A stretch of DNA of 34,157 nucleotides, from the NCBI GenBank assembly GCA_023383055.1, contig JAHDYP010000062.1, forward strand, positions 1 to 34,157, written 5' to 3'. Shown here piece by piece: positions 19,243-27,669 of the stretch (position 1 is its first letter; every line of letters begins with the position of its first letter). Both the position numbers and the translations under genes were made by a program. A model generated the notes under the pieces. The model worked only from the letters and a program-made list of their open reading frames with translations. It was not told the DNA's origin and did not search any database. The stretch is from Verrucomicrobiota bacterium. Lineage in GTDB: Bacteria > Verrucomicrobiota > Verrucomicrobiia > Limisphaerales > JAHDYP01.

Positions 19243-19383
19243 CGGCGCGGATTCTTCACGGCTGCCCGCCTTTTCCAAGCTGATTCTCGCGCGCCCCAGC
19301 ATTGCCAGGGTCACCACGCCTCTTTCCCGGCGCGGCGATAACCGCCTCAGCCACACCACCCCCTCACGGCTGCGCTCTCCGGG

Positions 19384-20397
19384 CTAACGCGCCGTTTCCG
19401 ACGACACCCGCGCCTTCAGCTGCCGGAAACTCGCCTCCTGCCGCCACAGAAATCCCAGGCCCACCAACGCGTAAACCAACTCGCGGGCGCGCCGGATCAG
19501 CGCGTAAGCCAGCGCCTCGGTTGAACCCAGTCCAAAAGCCCTGAACAACAACACCACGCCCGATTCCTGCACCCCCATCGACGCTGGCACGAACGTTCCC
19601 AGCGCCTTGGCCACTCCGACAAACGCTTCGATGGCCATGGCCTGGGTCCAGTCAAGCGGCCAGCCGAGAATCGCGCTCACCAGCCAGATCTCGATCGAAT
19701 CGCACACCCATCCCGCAAAATACGCCCCCACCGAAAGCGCCAACCACCCCGGCTGCCGATGATAGAACCCGCGAATCTCGTCGTCGACTTCCCGCACCCT
19801 CTCCCGATGCCGTTCGAACCACGCGCGGACTCTCCGCGACAGCCGGGCCAGCCGCCCCACAGTCTTGAGAAAACCGTAATACTGCACCCCGACCAACACC
19901 AACAACACCACCGCCGCCAGTCCGGCCACCATCCACATCGCCTGGCGCACCGGGGATCCCACGGGCAGGTGCATTCCCCCAAGAAACGCGCCCAGCCCGA
20001 TGAACATCACCTGCGCCAGGATCTGCACGGTCTTGCTCACCACCACACTGGTCGCCCCGGTCCAACCCGAGACCCCCGCCTTGCGCAACAGATACACCTT
20101 CACCGCCTCGCCACCCAGATAGCCCGAGGGCACCAGGTTGTTCACCGCCTCACCCGCCCACCGTATCCGCAGCAGTCGGCCAAACGACAACTGCCGGGGC
20201 CAGTCCCGACCGAAGGCAAACCGCCAGCCCGCCGTGTCCACCAGGTATACCAGGCCATACGGCAGCAGGAGCAACGGCGCCCAGGCCCCAAGGGATTTCA
20301 CCACCTCCCACACCCGGCCAGGATCGGCCTGCCAGAACAGCCAAATCACCAACCCCAGCCCGAACACCAGCGACACAACCTTGATCAGCCTGCTCAT
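19384..20397 (-). CDS. LPG-synthase-like transmembrane protein (UPF0104, flippase-type)
   Basis: A 337-residue polytopic membrane protein of the lysylphosphatidylglycerol synthase transmembrane family (UPF0104). It begins MSRLIKVVSLVFGLGLVIWLFWQADPGRVW and has about eight hydrophobic segments. The conserved GRLLRIRWAGEAVNNLVPSGYLGGEAVKVYLLRK corresponds to the family's central motif, and TFVPASMGVQESGVVLLFRAFGL to the C-terminal one. Relatives form the flippase half of MprF or accompany glycolipid genes; the soluble transferase domain is absent here. The start ATG lies seven bases after the stop of the phosphatidyltransferase fusion gene. Moving a lipid across the inner membrane is inferred from family and neighbourhood. 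Confidence 0.85.
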   Translation of the reverse strand: MSRLIKVVSLVFGLGLVIWLFWQADPGRVWEVVKSLGAWAPLLLLPYGLVYLVDTAGWRFAFGRDWPRQLSFGRLLRIRWAGEAVNNLVPSGYLGGEAVKVYLLRKAGVSGWTGATSVVVSKTVQILAQVMFIGLGAFLGGMHLPVGSPVRQAMWMVAGLAAVVLLVLVGVQYYGFLKTVGRLARLSRRVRAWFERHRERVREVDDEIRGFYHRQPGWLALSVGAYFAGWVCDSIEIWLVSAILGWPLDWTQAMAIEAFVGVAKALGTFVPASMGVQESGVVLLFRAFGLGSTEALAYALIRRARELVYALVGLGFLWRQEASFRQLKARVSSETAR

Positions 20398-20404
20398 CGC
20401 TGCG

Positions 20405-22207
20405 TCACCGTTCCCGATCCTGGATCTGCACGGCCAGAGCCACCATCCAGAACAGATGCGAACCCACCGCCGCCAGCCACAAGAACCAGTGCAACACCCC
20501 GCCCATCGCAAACAAGATCAGCAATACCGAAAAATCACGGTTCGTCGTCGCATCGATCAATCTTTGGATCCGGCCATGACCGCGCAATTCCGGCTGCAAT
20601 AACACCCTCAATATCACCAGAAACGATAATACCACTCCCACCGCCGCGACGATCCCCAAAACCACAACCTCATTCCCCTGCCCCAACCGCCAGAGCCCGA
20701 TGCCCAACCCGATAAACACCCCCAAATGCACAAATTGATCCCCCACGATGTCCAGCCATTTGCCCAGCGCCGACTCCCGACACTGGGCCCGCGCCAAATC
20801 CCCGTCCACGCAGTCCACAATGGCGGACAACTGCAACACCATGGCCCCCCAGACCGCCGCCCAATAGGTGCCCACAGCCAGGAATCCGGCGGCCGTCAAC
20901 CCCAGCCCTATCGCCACCACCGACACCTGGTTGGGCGTCACCGGCGTCCCCACCAATGCCAACGAAAGCCAGCGCCCGAGCGGCCGATTGAACCGCCGGT
21001 CCACCCACCCGTCCGAACTGCTCGTCAGCGATGACCAATACGCACGTTCCATCACCCGGGCCGAAGCCCCGTCGGTCACCACCCCCGCCGGCCGTTCCGC
21101 CATCACTTCCGGCACCCGGTCCAGCCGGGCGCGCCAGTCGACATCGGCACTGTTGACCACTCCCAAGGGCAGTCTCCGCCCCTCGCGACTGACCAGCCGC
21201 CCGGATCCGCGCCTCATGCGACCCAGATCAGCCACGCTCACGAACACATTCCCCTCGGTCAACAACACCGGCCCGGCAAGCGCGGGCATCGACTCAACAC
21301 CCTCCACCCTGACGCCCAGCTCGGCCGCGCGCGGCAATCCTCCGGGCGCTTCCCCGACCAACACGATTCGGCCAAACCCGGCCCGCGACAGGCTGATCAC
21401 CAGCCGATCCAACACGCTCAATCCCGCCACCTTTTCACGGCTTCCCTCCTCGGAATCCACCACCACGACGGCACAGGAAACGGATGCGGAAGCCGGCTTC
21501 AACCCGCCCGCAAATGGAACTGTCCCGGCTGAGCAATCCGATCCAGGCATGGAATACTTTGAATCTGGCGTCCGCGCGACGGGCCGCAAGGTAGAAGTTC
21601 GCCCCATGGTGAACAAGCCCAAAGGGAACCGGCCACCGCGGTTTGCCCCCTCCCGCCGAATGCGCAGCAGCCACACCAAAGCCACAAAATCGTAAGCCGC
21701 GTGCGCGACGACCGGGGTCAGCAGATTGCCGCTCCACCACCACAACCCGCCCAGATAACAGCCCATCAATCCGGCAATCAAAGCGTAGGCCGGCGTGATC
21801 CAGTGGCAGATCCCGAACACCGCGCCCGCCAGCACCAGCGCCGGGGCCGCCCCCACACACCCCTCCAGCCCCCCTTGCAAAACCGCCCGAAAGAACGCCT
21901 CCTCCGCCACGCCGGCCAGCACCGAGATCGCGAGCATCTGCGCCACGCTCCATCCCTCCAGCGCCGAACAAAACACCCGCTCGAGGAACTCCCGAATCCG
22001 CCGTAGCGCCGGCCACTCGAGCCGCATCAGCCACCGGAACGCGACCAGCATCGGCACGGCCCCCGCCACACCCCATCCAAAATCAAGCCAGCTCCAGTGC
22101 CAGCCTCCCCACAACGGCACCGCCAGTGCCCAGGCCAACCCGGCCGCCACCAGCAACAACCCCATTTCAATCGACACACCCCACCCAAACGAAATCCGAA
22201 AGTTCAC
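20405..22207 (-). CDS. Fusion: CPBP protease-like domain, NTP-transferase-like region, CDP-alcohol phosphatidyltransferase
   Basis: A 600-residue membrane protein with three parts. Residues 1-185 are a CPBP (CAAX protease-like) domain with GVAEEAFFR (E102, E103, R107), FGICH (F131, H135) and HAAYD (H169, D173). After a loose linker, residues 244-390 look like a degenerate nucleotidyltransferase (AVVVVDSEEG...SVLDRLVISLSRAGFGRIVLVGE) without the GxGxR loop. Residues 397-600 are a CDP-alcohol phosphatidyltransferase with a complete D468-G469...A472-R473...G482...D486...D490 motif. Linked nucleotidyltransferase and phosphatidyltransferase domains are known from inositol-phosphate enzymes; the added CPBP domain is unusual. 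The ATG overlaps the ketopantoate reductase stop (ATGA). Two separate genes joined by loss of a stop, with a second start in the linker, remain possible. Confidence 0.82.
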   Translation of the reverse strand: MNFRISFGWGVSIEMGLLLVAAGLAWALAVPLWGGWHWSWLDFGWGVAGAVPMLVAFRWLMRLEWPALRRIREFLERVFCSALEGWSVAQMLAISVLAGVAEEAFFRAVLQGGLEGCVGAAPALVLAGAVFGICHWITPAYALIAGLMGCYLGGLWWWSGNLLTPVVAHAAYDFVALVWLLRIRREGANRGGRFPLGLFTMGRTSTLRPVARTPDSKYSMPGSDCSAGTVPFAGGLKPASASVSCAVVVVDSEEGSREKVAGLSVLDRLVISLSRAGFGRIVLVGEAPGGLPRAAELGVRVEGVESMPALAGPVLLTEGNVFVSVADLGRMRRGSGRLVSREGRRLPLGVVNSADVDWRARLDRVPEVMAERPAGVVTDGASARVMERAYWSSLTSSSDGWVDRRFNRPLGRWLSLALVGTPVTPNQVSVVAIGLGLTAAGFLAVGTYWAAVWGAMVLQLSAIVDCVDGDLARAQCRESALGKWLDIVGDQFVHLGVFIGLGIGLWRLGQGNEVVVLGIVAAVGVVLSFLVILRVLLQPELRGHGRIQRLIDATTNRDFSVLLILFAMGGVLHWFLWLAAVGSHLFWMVALAVQIQDRER

Positions 22208-23172
22208 CTTCCGTGTTCCTCGAGGGTCTCCAGCACGGCGCAGAGTGCCGCCAGCCGCGGGGTGTCGACGCCCGCCTGCCGGGCGCGGCGCAAGGGCTCA
22301 CGAAAGAGGCTCTCCAGCTCGATCGGCATGCCCCGCTCGAAATCCAAGAGTGTCGATGCCTTGTATGCGCCCATGACCCGCGTCCGCTCCAGATTCCGCC
22401 CGACCAACTCCGGATCCAGATCGAACCCAAGCGCCCGGGCAGCCGTGATCACCTCGAGCATCAATTCGCGCACCAACTGCTCCCAACGAGGCTCGGCCAG
22501 CAATCGATCCGTCGGCAAACAGGACCGCTCGCGCGGTCCGCCAAGCACTCGCCCCTGCGCCACGGACTCGAACCCGGTCACGCCGGCCACGCCCAGACCA
22601 TTGAACGGCACATTCCAGATCAGCTTCTCCCAGTGCGCACGCTCAAGGTCGTCGGTGAGGTGACAGGGAATCCCCGCGCGCTCGAACGCCGATTGCACGG
22701 TCCGCAATCGATCGCTCACGGGCCTTTGGTATTCGCCCATCACGATATAACCATGGGCTGTGTGTACGATCTCGCCCGGCGCCACCCGGTTCAGGCAGAC
22801 AAAGCAGAGCCCCCCCATCACCCGCGCCGGCCCGGCCAGTGCCGCGAGGGCCGCTTCGTTGCCGAGGCCGTTCTGCAGCGTGAGCACCACGCTGTCGGGC
22901 CCCACCAAAGGGGGCACCAACTCGCCCAACCGCTCGTTCGCGGTGGTCTTCAACGCCACCACCACGAGGTCGCAGGGGCCAATCGCCCCGGGATCCCGGG
23001 CCGCGTTCGGCCTCGCCACAAAATCGCCGTCAATGCTCCGAACCCGGACCCCGTCGCGGCGCACGGCCTCGTAATCCGAACGGAGCAGCAGGTGAACCCG
23101 CTCGCCAGCTCGCCACAACCGGGCGCCATAGAAACTCCCCAGCGCCCCGCAACCCACCACACCGATCTTCAT
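22204..23172 (-). CDS. panE: Ketopantoate reductase (2-dehydropantoate 2-reductase)
   Basis: A 322-residue NADPH-dependent reductase of the ApbA/PanE family, which makes pantoate for coenzyme A. The Rossmann loop is KIGVVGCGALGSFYGARL at the start. LVVVALKTTAN and LTLQNGLGNE follow, and the catalytic lysine is expected in HWEKLIWNVPFNGL. The C-terminal helical domain has the ESLFREPL segment. ATG 23172 is chosen since the dinucleotide-binding fold begins immediately. The HU terminator ends only a few bases upstream of this start, leaving almost no room for a leader. The stop codon overlaps the start of the next gene. PanE homologues vary in substrate, so another 2-oxoacid is possible. Confidence 0.9.
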   Translation of the reverse strand: MKIGVVGCGALGSFYGARLWRAGERVHLLLRSDYEAVRRDGVRVRSIDGDFVARPNAARDPGAIGPCDLVVVALKTTANERLGELVPPLVGPDSVVLTLQNGLGNEAALAALAGPARVMGGLCFVCLNRVAPGEIVHTAHGYIVMGEYQRPVSDRLRTVQSAFERAGIPCHLTDDLERAHWEKLIWNVPFNGLGVAGVTGFESVAQGRVLGGPRERSCLPTDRLLAEPRWEQLVRELMLEVITAARALGFDLDPELVGRNLERTRVMGAYKASTLLDFERGMPIELESLFREPLRRARQAGVDTPRLAALCAVLETLEEHGR

Positions 23173-23177
23173 GGCCA

Positions 23178-23214
23178 ACAAAAAAGGCACCCGAGCCGAG
23201 GCCGGGGTGCCTTT
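23178..23214 (-). terminator. Rho-independent terminator after the HU gene
   Basis: A perfect 10-bp stem, AAAGGCACCC (23183-23192) with GGGTGCCTTT (23205-23214), and a 12-base loop. On the minus strand it is followed by a run of T (23185 down to 23180). It sits 20 bases beyond the HU stop codon and only five bases before the panE start codon. Confidence 0.88.
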
Positions 23215-23233
23215 AGAAATGCGTCAATCCGGT

Positions 23234-23518
23234 TTACTTGCCCAGGATGGCGTCTTTGGCGGCCTTGGCGACGCGGAACTTCACCACGCGTTTGGCGGGG
23301 ATTTTGATCGCTTCGCCCGTCGCGGGATTCCGGCCCATGCGCGCCTTGCGATTCACCAGCACCAGCTTGCCAATGCCCGGCAGGGTGAACGTGTTCTTGG
23401 CGTTCTTGTAGGCGAGCGCGGCAAGGAGATCGAGAATTTCGACGGCCTGCTTCTTGGCGATGCCGGTCTTGTCCGCGATTTCAGCCGCAATCTGCGACTT
23501 GGAGAGTGCTTTTGCCAT
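23234..23518 (-). CDS. hup: HU-family DNA-binding protein
   Basis: A 94-residue histone-like protein of the HU/IHF family that bends and compacts DNA. It begins MAKALSKSQIAAEIADKTGIAKKQAVEIL, giving the helical dimerisation part, and continues with the beta-arm FTLPGIGKLVLVNRKARMGRNPATGEAIKIPAKRVVKF. This contains the RNPATG tip motif that inserts into the minor groove. The length is that of the family. It has its own terminator directly downstream and a gap of 185 bases to the divergent kinase gene, consistent with a strong single-gene unit. That gap contains an imperfect GC hairpin near 23605-23630 and an AT-rich leader; no promoter could be fixed with confidence. Confidence 0.95.
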   Translation of the reverse strand: MAKALSKSQIAAEIADKTGIAKKQAVEILDLLAALAYKNAKNTFTLPGIGKLVLVNRKARMGRNPATGEAIKIPAKRVVKFRVAKAAKDAILGK

Positions 23519-23703
23519 AAGTCTGTTTGTATTGGTTTTGGTTGTTGTCGACGACTACCGAGCGCGAATTAAAACGATTCAACTGCATGGCGCAAGGAGA
23601 AAAACCGGGGCAAACCCCCCGTTTCCCCCGATTTGACAGGCCTTTTGCGCGGCTCGCGGCATCCCAGACTTGACTTGGCTGTCCGTTCTCACAACATGCC
23701 GCC

Positions 23704-24720
23704 GTGGATAAACTGTTCACCATCCAAACCGAGTTCCGCTATGAAATCGTGCGGAAAATCTTCGAGGGTGGCATGGGCATCGTCTACGAAGCCGAGCAAC
23801 ATGGCGCCAGCGCCTTCGTCAAGCGGATCGCCATGAAAGTCATCCGCCAGCACTACGCCAGCCAGAAAATGTTCATCGAGAACTTCATTGGCGAAGCCAA
23901 GCTGGTCGCGGATCTCATCCACACCAACATCACCCAGACCTATCACCTCGGCACCAGCGGCAACATGTTCTTCATCGCCATGGAACTCATCCGCGGCGTC
24001 AACCTCGAACAGTTCTCCCGCCGACTCGCCGAAAAACGCCGCGTCCTCCCCCTCGAACTCGCCGTCTTCATCGTCAGCCGCGTCGCCCGCGGCCTCGCTT
24101 ACGCCCATAACAAACGCGACAAGGATGGCAAACTCCTCGGCATCGTCCACCGCGACGTCAGCTTCAAGAATATCATGATCGCCTTCGAGGGCGACGTGAA
24201 GCTCACCGACTTCGGCATCGCCAAGGCCCGGGGCTTCCTCCTCGACCAGGAAGGCGAGGTCGTCGCCGGCAAAGCCGATTACATGAGCCCCGAACAGGCC
24301 AGCTTCAAAGTGACCGATAAACGCTCCGACATCTTCTCCTCCGGCGTCGTCCTCAGCCACCTGCTCCTCGGCTACAACATCTTCAAAGGCGCCACCCCGG
24401 ACGAATCCAGGGAACGCATCATGACCCTCGATCTCCCCGACTTCCGCACGCTCGATACCCGCATCGACGAGCGCCTCAATCGAATCCTCCTCCGCGCCCT
24501 CGCCCGCGACCCCGCCCAGCGCTACCCCAACGCCGATGAACTGCTCTACGAACTCGAGCACTACATCTATCACTCCGGCTATGGGCCCACCAACGAAACC
24601 CTCGGCAAATTCATCCGCGAGCTCTTCGACCAGGAAGACGGCGGACACGACGACGACAACGCCGGCAGCGCCATCCTCCTCGACCGCACCACGGAAGTCC
24701 TGCCGCCCGCCAAACCCTGA
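23704..24720 (+). CDS. Hanks-type serine/threonine protein kinase
   Basis: A 338-residue soluble protein kinase. The glycine loop is FEGGMGIVYEAEQ, the ATP-binding lysine lies in IAMKVIR, and the catalytic loop reads HRDVSFKN. The magnesium DFG motif is LTDFGIAKARG, and the activation segment ends in YMSPEQA. The usual proline after HRDVS is phenylalanine here (HRDVSPKN is common). There is no membrane helix or extracellular sensor; only an acidic C-terminal tail (FDQEDGGHDDDNAGS) follows the catalytic domain. The frame starts at GTG 23704, since the nearby ATG at 23696 is out of frame. Substrate and signal are unknown. The RmlD-like gene starts 43 bases later on the same strand. Confidence 0.92.
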   Translation: MDKLFTIQTEFRYEIVRKIFEGGMGIVYEAEQHGASAFVKRIAMKVIRQHYASQKMFIENFIGEAKLVADLIHTNITQTYHLGTSGNMFFIAMELIRGVNLEQFSRRLAEKRRVLPLELAVFIVSRVARGLAYAHNKRDKDGKLLGIVHRDVSFKNIMIAFEGDVKLTDFGIAKARGFLLDQEGEVVAGKADYMSPEQASFKVTDKRSDIFSSGVVLSHLLLGYNIFKGATPDESRERIMTLDLPDFRTLDTRIDERLNRILLRALARDPAQRYPNADELLYELEHYIYHSGYGPTNETLGKFIRELFDQEDGGHDDDNAGSAILLDRTTEVLPPAKP

Positions 24721-24763
24721 ACCGCCCGCCCGGACCCGCGAACATTCAAGCCGACGGAACACC

Positions 24764-25615
24764 ATGCCTCCCATCGCCTGGATCACCGGCGCCGGCGGTC
24801 TCATCGGCAGTCATTTGCTCGAACGCGCCCCGGAATGCGCACCCCACTGGCGGGCCATCGGCCTCACGCGCGCCCAGCTTGACCTTTCCGATTTTGATGC
24901 GGTCCGCCGGCGCTTCGAGCAGGAACGGCCCGCCCTGATCCTGCATTGCGCCGCCCTCAGCCGCAGCGTGGCCTGCGAGACCGATCCCACCCTTGCCCGC
25001 CGGCTCAACGTGGAACTCACGGCTCACCTGGCCGGGCTGGCCAGGGATATCCCGTTCGTTTTCTTCTCCACCGACCTCGTGTTTGACGGACGCCAGGGCC
25101 ATTACCGGGAGTCGGACGCGACCGCCCCGCTCGGAGTCTATGCCGCAACCACAGCCGAGGCCGAACGCATCGTGCTCGCCCACCCCGGCCACACCGTGAT
25201 CCGCACGTCGCTCAACGGGGGCACCTCTCCCACCGGCGACCGGGCTTTCAACGAGGAAATGCGGCGCGCGTGGCAAAACGGCCGTACCCTGCGTTTGTTC
25301 ACCGACGAATTCCGCTGCCCCATCCCCGCCGGAATCACCGCTCGCGCCGTTTGGGAACTCGCCGGCCAAAACCGGCCCGGCCTGTATCACCTCGCCGGCC
25401 GCGAACGCCTTTCGCGCTTCCAGATCGGACAGTTGATCGCCCAACGCTGGCCGCAGTTGCGCCCCCAAATCGAACCCGGCTCGCTCCGCGATTACCAGGG
25501 CGCGCCACGCGCTCCCGATACCTCCCTCGATTGCACCCGCCTCCAGTCACTGCTCTCCTTCCCGCTCCCGGGATTGACCGAGTATCTGGAGACACACCCC
25601 GACGAACCGTTTTAG
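24764..25615 (+). CDS. RmlD-like NAD(P)-dependent sugar/epimerase-family reductase
   Basis: A 283-residue extended short-chain dehydrogenase of the RmlD/dTDP-4-dehydrorhamnose reductase type. The N-terminal nucleotide motif is WITGAGGLIGSHLLE, followed by LILHCAALSRSVACE and FFSTDLVFDGRQGHYRESD, all typical of RmlD. The active-site YxxxK, expected as YAATK, reads YAATT, so the catalytic lysine is replaced by threonine (ACA in place of AAA). Activity may be lost, or the assembly may contain a base error. The later segments (IRTSLNGG, FRCPIPAGITARAVWEL) are otherwise well kept. Its stop overlaps the convergent DUF2961 stop by two bases. A role in making a deoxysugar or modified nucleotide sugar is inferred from the family only. 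Confidence 0.82.
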   Translation: MPPIAWITGAGGLIGSHLLERAPECAPHWRAIGLTRAQLDLSDFDAVRRRFEQERPALILHCAALSRSVACETDPTLARRLNVELTAHLAGLARDIPFVFFSTDLVFDGRQGHYRESDATAPLGVYAATTAEAERIVLAHPGHTVIRTSLNGGTSPTGDRAFNEEMRRAWQNGRTLRLFTDEFRCPIPAGITARAVWELAGQNRPGLYHLAGRERLSRFQIGQLIAQRWPQLRPQIEPGSLRDYQGAPRAPDTSLDCTRLQSLLSFPLPGLTEYLETHPDEPF

Positions 25616-27585
25616 CCTGGATCTTTCGCCACGCGGAAGAGAAAGCCGCTCCAGTTGAAGTTGCGGTTGAAGTAGTTCGTCAAGCGCACGACAATTTCGT
25701 TGCGGCCCCGCCTGAGCGGCAGCTCAATCCAGTTCGCTTCAAACCCGTTGAACCGGCTCTCCCCCCGATACACGCACTCCCGGTTCACCCAGACTTCAAC
25801 CGGATCGTCATGCGCAAACAGACAACGCGCCGTTCGCTCCCGATCCGACTCGAGATACCGTCGGGCCAGCGCCGCATGCCCGTTGCCACCCAACTCCGCC
25901 TCGTAATCGATCTTGGTCCCATGCCGCCCCAGGTACGTCAGGTTCAGCATCGGTCCCACCGACCATTCCTTCACCCAACCGGCCGTGAAATGCTCCTTGA
26001 CCAGACGGCATTCGAACTGTCCGCCCGCGTCCAGATCCTCCACCCTCGGCAACACCGAAAACAGGTCCACGGTGGCGCGGCCGGCCGCGTCGTGGGGTAT
26101 CGGCACCGGCCCGAACACGTCCCACTCGACCGATTCGGCCCGGGCGCCGTCCGCCACGGTGGTGTCCCCGGGCACATCCTGATACCAGACGGCAACGCTC
26201 TCGGGGCTCAAACCGGCGAAGGCGCCCCACTCGATGGCAATCGATTCACGGAACGGATAGAGGTTCTCGAAATGATGACGGTAACGCCCGTCGTCGTTGC
26301 TGTGCGCCATCGCGTAGGGATGATGCGCGCCCTGCCCAAACCAGGCGAACGTGAAGTAATCTTCGCCGTTGATCCCGTGCAGAAACGCGGGGCGCTCGCC
26401 TTCGCCATCGATCACCGCGAAATCGCCACCCCCATGATCGTGTCCCGTTCGGTAAAGCGTCATGCCGACCCAATGTCCCCGCCCGCGCACATACAGCACC
26501 TGGTGCGGCCGGTGACCATCCGTCCGATCGGTGCGGGCATGGCGGGCATGCAAATACCCCCACGCCGCCGCGAAGGCGGGCACCGGTTCAACCTGCAGAC
26601 TGCCGGCAACGGCGACCGGTTCGGTTCCCTGGTTCTCGACCCAGATCTCGGCGTCCTGCCGAAAAGGCATCGGCAGGTAACAACTCGCGTCGTTGGTGGC
26701 GTGCCGGTAGAAAGAGACCCCTTCGAACGGACCGAAAAACCGGTGTGCCGGACTGTCGATGGCAAAACTCTCCGCCCCATCGTAGCGGACCAGCAATCGC
26801 AGGGTCTCCCCACCCTCCCAGCGGATCCGGCACTCGCGCCCGATGGCCGGCCCCCGGGCGGTCAACAGCCGGCGCCGGTCCCCGGGCGCCACCGCCACCG
26901 GAGCGGCCTCCTCGGTGCGCATCGGCAGCCGGGAAGCCGACGCGGTGCGTTGTTGATGCGGCAACCCGACATAGGAAAAGGCCACGCCATCCCCCGCCGG
27001 GTGCCCAAAGAGCCGCGCCCCGGCCAGGGCATTGTCCTCGAGCCGGTAATCCATCTGGCAAAACCAAAGCCAGAACGTCGGCTGCCGCTGGACAACCTCG
27101 ACCCGCAGACTCCGATCGAACGGCACCGGCAGATAAAAGTTGAATGCCCGGTTGTGCACCGGCAGGTAGTTCGCGGGCGCAACCGGGACGGGAAATGCCT
27201 CCGCCCCGGCAATGAGCTGAACGTCCGTGGCGCGGATGCTCGGCGCGGATTCGCCATCCACGTAAAACTCCCAGTCGAAATACGGGTCGCCGTCGCCGCG
27301 CGTGGTCCAGATATGGCGCAGAGAACCCTGCCCTTCGAGGTCAAGCAGCGTGTAGCGATAGCCGGCGCCGGTCCATACGCCCTGATGCCGTTCCGGACTT
27401 TCCACGAAACTGTTCTTCCCGGCCCGATATTCCCGCAGCACAAACAGATCGTCCAACGCCGCCATCCGCAGCCGCCCGAGATCCGCCGCCTCGAGCTTCC
27501 CGGCGCCCACTCGGCCCGCGCATGCCAGACCGAGAACCAAAACGACCAGACCCAAGCGCCCTCTGCTCCAGGGACTGTTCATCAT
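25612..27585 (-). CDS. Secreted DUF2961 / GH172-family protein
   Basis: A 657-residue exported protein. The signal peptide is MMNSPWSRGRLGLVVLVLGLACAGRVGA. The body carries DUF2961, now glycoside hydrolase family 172, whose characterised members act on fructofuranoside or arabinofuranoside linkages. Diagnostic parts are SLRHIWTTRGDGDPYFDWEFYVDG, HWVGMTLYRTGHDHGGGDFAVIDG, and GINGEDYFTFAWFG with the conserved glutamate-aspartate pair. The last 120 residues (ARCLFAHDDPVEVWVNRECVYRGESRFNG...IVVRLTNYFNRNFNWSGFLFRV) resemble a carbohydrate-binding jelly-roll. ATG 27585 is chosen because the signal peptide starts there, although the frame is open to 27906. The exact substrate cannot be read from sequence. 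Confidence 0.85.
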   Translation of the reverse strand: MMNSPWSRGRLGLVVLVLGLACAGRVGAGKLEAADLGRLRMAALDDLFVLREYRAGKNSFVESPERHQGVWTGAGYRYTLLDLEGQGSLRHIWTTRGDGDPYFDWEFYVDGESAPSIRATDVQLIAGAEAFPVPVAPANYLPVHNRAFNFYLPVPFDRSLRVEVVQRQPTFWLWFCQMDYRLEDNALAGARLFGHPAGDGVAFSYVGLPHQQRTASASRLPMRTEEAAPVAVAPGDRRRLLTARGPAIGRECRIRWEGGETLRLLVRYDGAESFAIDSPAHRFFGPFEGVSFYRHATNDASCYLPMPFRQDAEIWVENQGTEPVAVAGSLQVEPVPAFAAAWGYLHARHARTDRTDGHRPHQVLYVRGRGHWVGMTLYRTGHDHGGGDFAVIDGEGERPAFLHGINGEDYFTFAWFGQGAHHPYAMAHSNDDGRYRHHFENLYPFRESIAIEWGAFAGLSPESVAVWYQDVPGDTTVADGARAESVEWDVFGPVPIPHDAAGRATVDLFSVLPRVEDLDAGGQFECRLVKEHFTAGWVKEWSVGPMLNLTYLGRHGTKIDYEAELGGNGHAALARRYLESDRERTARCLFAHDDPVEVWVNRECVYRGESRFNGFEANWIELPLRRGRNEIVVRLTNYFNRNFNWSGFLFRVAKDPG

Positions 27586-27669
27586 GGCGCTGTTTGTACC
27601 GCCGAAGCCATCGACGCACAACCCTAACCGGCGCAGTCGCCGGCTCCGTCCCGTCGGCTGCGCAACTCG

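Noticed and set aside
23605..23632. GC-rich inverted sequence between the HU and kinase genes, considered as a terminator.
   Set aside because: Pairing is imperfect, and no gene on either strand ends there because HU and the kinase diverge.
25270..27627. Long plus-strand open frame (785 codons) opposite the DUF2961 gene.
   Set aside because: The protein is rich in Pro, Arg and His with no family motif. The minus strand carries a clear secreted enzyme with a signal peptide.
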